Source of the DNA: CAZHGD01 sp964531735
GTDB taxonomy: Bacteria > Armatimonadota > UBA10988
Assembly: GCA_964531735.1 (NCBI GenBank)
Contig: CAZHGD010000162.1
Coordinates: 1-16,499, forward strand
Direction: 5' to 3'
DNA: 16,499 bases
The notes beneath the pieces were generated by a model. That model was not told where the DNA came from. It searched no databases and was given only the letters and a program-made list of their open reading frames with translations. A program made the position numbers and the translations under genes. Shown piece by piece: positions 13,882 to 16,499 of the stretch (position 1 is the stretch's first letter; each line of letters opens with the position of its first letter).

Positions 13882-15909
13882 TCACGCCTCTTCCCTTGGC
13901 CGTGCCACCACCACCGCCGCCCCGAGCAGCGCCAGCACCAACAGGCCGACCAGCCCGGCGACCAGCCACGGCGAACCGCTCAGCCCCATCGAGCCCAGCA
14001 CGCCGGCGCCGCCGACGGCGAACCACAGCGCATACGACCGGACGAAGCCGGGCTGGTACCGCCGCAGGCCGGCGGCCGCGCTGACCACCACCTGGCCAAC
14101 GCCGTTGACCAGGCCGTCCAGGAAGTCCTGGTCGAACGACACGGCCAGCCACTCGCTGGCGCGGTGCCCGGGCTTCACGATGAACGTCTGGTAGCACCAG
14201 TCCACGTAGTAGAGCCCGGACAACGTCCGGTAGACCTGGGCATACCGCTCGCGCAGCTCCCGTGGCACATCGCGGTTGCCCACGTACCACGACCAGGCCA
14301 GCCAGATGCCGGTCAGGGCCACCAGCGACGAGATGACCATGCCGCGCAGTTCGGTGGCATAGGGCGCTTCATGGGTGCCCAGCAGTAGTTCCGCGCCTTC
14401 TATGGCCGGCCGCAGGTACCGCGCCAGCCACTGCGAGAGGATGGTGTGGCCCGGCAGGTTGAGCACGCCGCCGGCCAGCGACAGCGCGGCGAGGATCAGC
14501 AGCGGCTGCGTCATCACCGGCGACGATTCCGTGACCTGCTGGTAGGCGGCCGGCGACAGCCGCGTCTCCTGCTCGAAGGTCAGCAGCATCATGCGGAACA
14601 TATAGAAGGCCGTCATCAGCGCGGTCAGCAGGCCCGCAATCAGCAGCACGACGCTGTGCTGGCCGACCTGCAAGAGGATCTCGTCCTTCGAAAAGAAGCC
14701 GGACAGCAGCGGCACTCCGGCGATTGCCGCCGAACCAGCCAGCATGCTGCGATAGGTCAGCGGCAGCTTCTCGCGCAGCCCGCCCATGTGGCGCATGTCC
14801 TGCGGGTCGCCGTGTTCGCCGGCCGCGTGCAGTGCATGCTCCACCGCGTGGATGACGCTGCCGCTGCAGAGGAACAGCAAGCCCTTGAAGAAGGCGTGCG
14901 TGACGAGATGGAAGATGGCCGCCGTGTAGGCGCCGACACCGGCGGCCAGGAACATGTAGCCCAGTTGGCTGACGGTGGAGTAGGCCAGCACGCGCTTGAT
15001 GTCGGTCTGCACCATGGCGATGGTGGCCGCCATGACCGCGGTGAGCAGCCCCACCACGGCCACCAGGTGCATCGCCACCGGCGCCAGGGCGTAGATGACG
15101 CCGAGCCGCACCACCAGGTAGACGCCAGCGGTCACCATGGTGGCCGCGTGGATCAGCGCCGAGACCGGCGTCGGACCCTCCATGGCATCGGGCAGCCACA
15201 CGTGCAGCGGGAACTGCGCCGACTTGCCGCAGGCGCCCACGAAGAAACAGAGCGCGATCAGCAGGAGCTGCGTGTCGCCGCTGGAGAAGAAGGCCGGCGC
15301 CGCCGCGGCGAGTTCGCCGAACCGTAGCGTGCCGAAGGCGTTCCAGGTCAGGAACGTGCCCAGCAGGAAGCCGAGGTCACCGATGCGGTTGACGATGAAG
15401 GCCTTCTTGCCGGCCTGCGTGGCGCTCTGCCGCTCGGTGTAGTAGCCGATCAGCATGTAGCTGCAGAAGCCCACGCCCTCCCACCCGATGAACATCAGCG
15501 GCAGGTTGTCGGCCATGACCAGCACCAGCATGGCGCCGACGAACAGGTTGAGCAGGGCGAAGAACCGCGGGTAGTGCGGGTCACCGTGCATGTAGCCGCG
15601 GGCGTAGAGGTGAATCAGGCAGCCGACGCCGGTGACCACCAGCGACATGACCACCGACAGCGCGTCCACGCGCAGCCAGAACCCGATGGCCAGTTTGCCC
15701 ACCGCGATCCAGGTCGGCCCGCCGACGGTCACCGGCTCCCGGTCGCGGCAGAGGAGATGGCAGGCCAACAGGACGGCGATGGCGAACGCGGCGCCCACGG
15801 CTCCGGCGGCGACGCGCCCGATCTGCTCTTCGTCCAGCTCGCGGCCCTTGAACGCCAGCCACAGAGCCCCCGCGAAGGGCAGCAGGATGAGTAGCCAAGC
15901 GTAAGCCAT
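13882..15909 (-). CDS. nuoL: NADH-quinone oxidoreductase subunit L (complex I)
   Basis: NuoL is the outermost antiporter-like subunit of complex I; its long lateral helix runs along the membrane arm. At 675 residues it is longer than NuoM and NuoN, as expected because of that helix. Glu144 (IGWEGVGFCSYMLIGY), Lys229 (GACGKSAQFPLHVWLPDAMEGPTPVSALIH) and His254 are present at the positions known from E. coli NuoL. 'TDIKRVLAYSTVSQLGYMF' and 'GFFSKDEIL' are also conserved. The C-terminal part has the usual 'yyvDwcYqtfIVKPgh' segment before the final helices. It starts 15 bases after the nuoK stop with AGAGGAAG upstream of ATG 15909, and its stop is one base from nuoM. Confidence 0.98.
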   Translation of the reverse strand: MAYAWLLILLPFAGALWLAFKGRELDEEQIGRVAAGAVGAAFAIAVLLACHLLCRDREPVTVGGPTWIAVGKLAIGFWLRVDALSVVMSLVVTGVGCLIHLYARGYMHGDPHYPRFFALLNLFVGAMLVLVMADNLPLMFIGWEGVGFCSYMLIGYYTERQSATQAGKKAFIVNRIGDLGFLLGTFLTWNAFGTLRFGELAAAAPAFFSSGDTQLLLIALCFFVGACGKSAQFPLHVWLPDAMEGPTPVSALIHAATMVTAGVYLVVRLGVIYALAPVAMHLVAVVGLLTAVMAATIAMVQTDIKRVLAYSTVSQLGYMFLAAGVGAYTAAIFHLVTHAFFKGLLFLCSGSVIHAVEHALHAAGEHGDPQDMRHMGGLREKLPLTYRSMLAGSAAIAGVPLLSGFFSKDEILLQVGQHSVVLLIAGLLTALMTAFYMFRMMLLTFEQETRLSPAAYQQVTESSPVMTQPLLILAALSLAGGVLNLPGHTILSQWLARYLRPAIEGAELLLGTHEAPYATELRGMVISSLVALTGIWLAWSWYVGNRDVPRELRERYAQVYRTLSGLYYVDWCYQTFIVKPGHRASEWLAVSFDQDFLDGLVNGVGQVVVSAAAGLRRYQPGFVRSYALWFAVGGAGVLGSMGLSGSPWLVAGLVGLLVLALLGAAVVVARPREEA

Positions 15910-15924
15910 ACCGGCCGCTTCCTC

Positions 15925-16230
15925 TCAGAACTTGAGCAGGTTCATCCGGTCCACATCGACGCTGTGAAGCTGCTTGTAGACGGCGACCACGATACCCAGA
16001 CCCACGGCCACCTCGGCGGCCGCCACCACCATCGAGAAGAACACGAACAACTGCCCGTCGAGCGTGCCGTGCAGGCGACCGAAGGCGACGAAGGCCAGGT
16101 TGGCGGCGTTGAGCATCAGCTCGATGCTGAGGTAGATGATCAGCACATTGCGCCGGACCAGCACGCCGAGCAGGCCCAGCCCAAACAGGATCGCGCTGAG
16201 CAACAGCGTCAGGCCCACCGGATTGCTCAT
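15925..16230 (-). CDS. nuoK: NADH-quinone oxidoreductase subunit K (complex I)
   Basis: NuoK is a small three-helix subunit (homologue of mitochondrial ND4L) that carries buried glutamates used in the proton pathway between the quinone site and the antiporter subunits. The 101 residues are the standard length. Glu37 in 'YLSIELMLNAANLAFVAF' and Glu73 in 'AAAEVAVGLGIVVAVY' are both present, matching the two essential glutamates of the family. The ATG overlaps the nuoJ stop by 4 bases (ATGA at 16227-16230), and AGGAG at 16239-16243 gives a well-spaced ribosome site within the end of nuoJ. Order and overlaps fit the canonical nuo operon. Confidence 0.97.
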   Translation of the reverse strand: MSNPVGLTLLLSAILFGLGLLGVLVRRNVLIIYLSIELMLNAANLAFVAFGRLHGTLDGQLFVFFSMVVAAAEVAVGLGIVVAVYKQLHSVDVDRMNLLKF

Positions 16231-16499
16231 CGGGCTGACTCCTCTCGCACTGCGGCGGCCTCGGACGACGCGGGCAGCGGCTGCTCGCGCAGCAGGTGCG
16301 GGCGCGCGATCACCGGCACGCCGATCATGGCCACCAAGATGAGCACGCTGGCCACCTCGAACGGCAAGGTGTACCGACTGAACAGTGTGACGCCGATCTC
16401 CTCGACGGTCGTCATCGGGCCGCCGGCTTCGGCGCGCGCCGCCTGCAGCAGGTCGCCGGCAGCCGCCGTGCCGGCGGGCTTGCCTGGCAGGCTGGCGCG
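16227..16499 (-). CDS. nuoJ: NADH-quinone oxidoreductase subunit J (complex I), 5' part outside the window
   Basis: The reading frame is open from the right edge to a TGA at 16227, giving the last 90 residues of a longer protein. An internal ATG at 16415 exists, but open, protein-like sequence continues upstream to the edge, so it is not taken as the start. The segment 'iGvtLFSrYtLPFEvASVLiLVAMIG' matches the last membrane helix of NuoJ (homologue of ND6), which sits at the junction of the quinone module and the pump. After the helix, 'GVPVIAR' replaces the more usual 'GAIVLAR', followed by a charged tail of about 25 residues. Its position directly before nuoK with a 4-base overlap supports the assignment. 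The rest of the operon and its promoter lie to the right of the window. Confidence 0.88.
   Translation of the reverse strand, partial: RASLPGKPAGTAAAGDLLQAARAEAGGPMTTVEEIGVTLFSRYTLPFEVASVLILVAMIGVPVIARPHLLREQPLPASSEAAAVREESAR

Noticed and set aside
11406..14084. Long open frame (892 codons) on the plus strand opposite nuoN, nuoM and the end of nuoL
   Set aside because: The product is dominated by Gln, His, Glu, Gly and Arg, the antisense of hydrophobic helices, and the opposite frames are unmistakable complex I subunits.
1..16499. Signs of a mobile island, CRISPR array, phage defence or toxin-antitoxin system
   Set aside because: No transposase, integrase, regular spaced repeats, attachment-like direct repeats or small paired genes could be seen; the genes are chromosomal core functions plus one exported protein and one unknown membrane protein.

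Overview
The window comes from a G+C-rich genome (about two thirds G+C by eye) of a motile bacterium with an aerobic-type or other respiratory chain. It carries flagellar export genes, a secreted glycosidase-like protein with a Sec signal, mutL, and the membrane arm of respiratory complex I. A large secreted GH42-like protein beside a complete flagellar and Nuo gene set is the sort of content seen in Planctomycetota and neighbouring heterotrophic phyla, but nothing here fixes the phylum. Almost all the DNA is coding. Genes are tightly packed, often with 1-4 base overlaps (ATGA or GTGA), which points to translational coupling.

Layout. (1) 1-4004, minus strand: the flagellar block flhA-flhF, followed by a zinc-finger membrane protein cut by the left edge. 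FlhA is the export-gate protein of the flagellar type III secretion system. FlhF is the SRP-like GTPase that sets flagellar position and number. The third protein has the layout of a membrane-bound zinc-binding anti-sigma factor. (2) 4005-4319: the only sizeable non-coding stretch, a divergent spacer. It holds a clear sigma70-type promoter for the rightward gene and small inverted repeats towards flhA. (3) 4320-9932, plus strand: a 1267-residue exported multidomain protein (sugar-binding-like N-terminus, GH42-like barrel without the expected catalytic glutamates, TPR-like helices, two similar C-terminal beta domains), then mutL (mismatch repair). (4) 9892-16499, minus strand: nuoJ(partial)-nuoK-nuoL-nuoM-nuoN, encoding the proton-pumping arm of NADH:quinone oxidoreductase, followed by a coupled multi-pass membrane protein of unknown function. 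That protein's 3' end overlaps the 3' end of mutL by 41 bases.

I found no mobile elements, tRNA or rRNA genes, CRISPR arrays, toxin-antitoxin pairs or integration signs. Most of the window is conserved core machinery and I see no convincing new multi-gene system. The parts that most deserve a second look are the zinc-finger membrane protein in the flagellar operon, the probably non-catalytic GH42-like fusion protein, and the unknown membrane protein coupled to nuoN.
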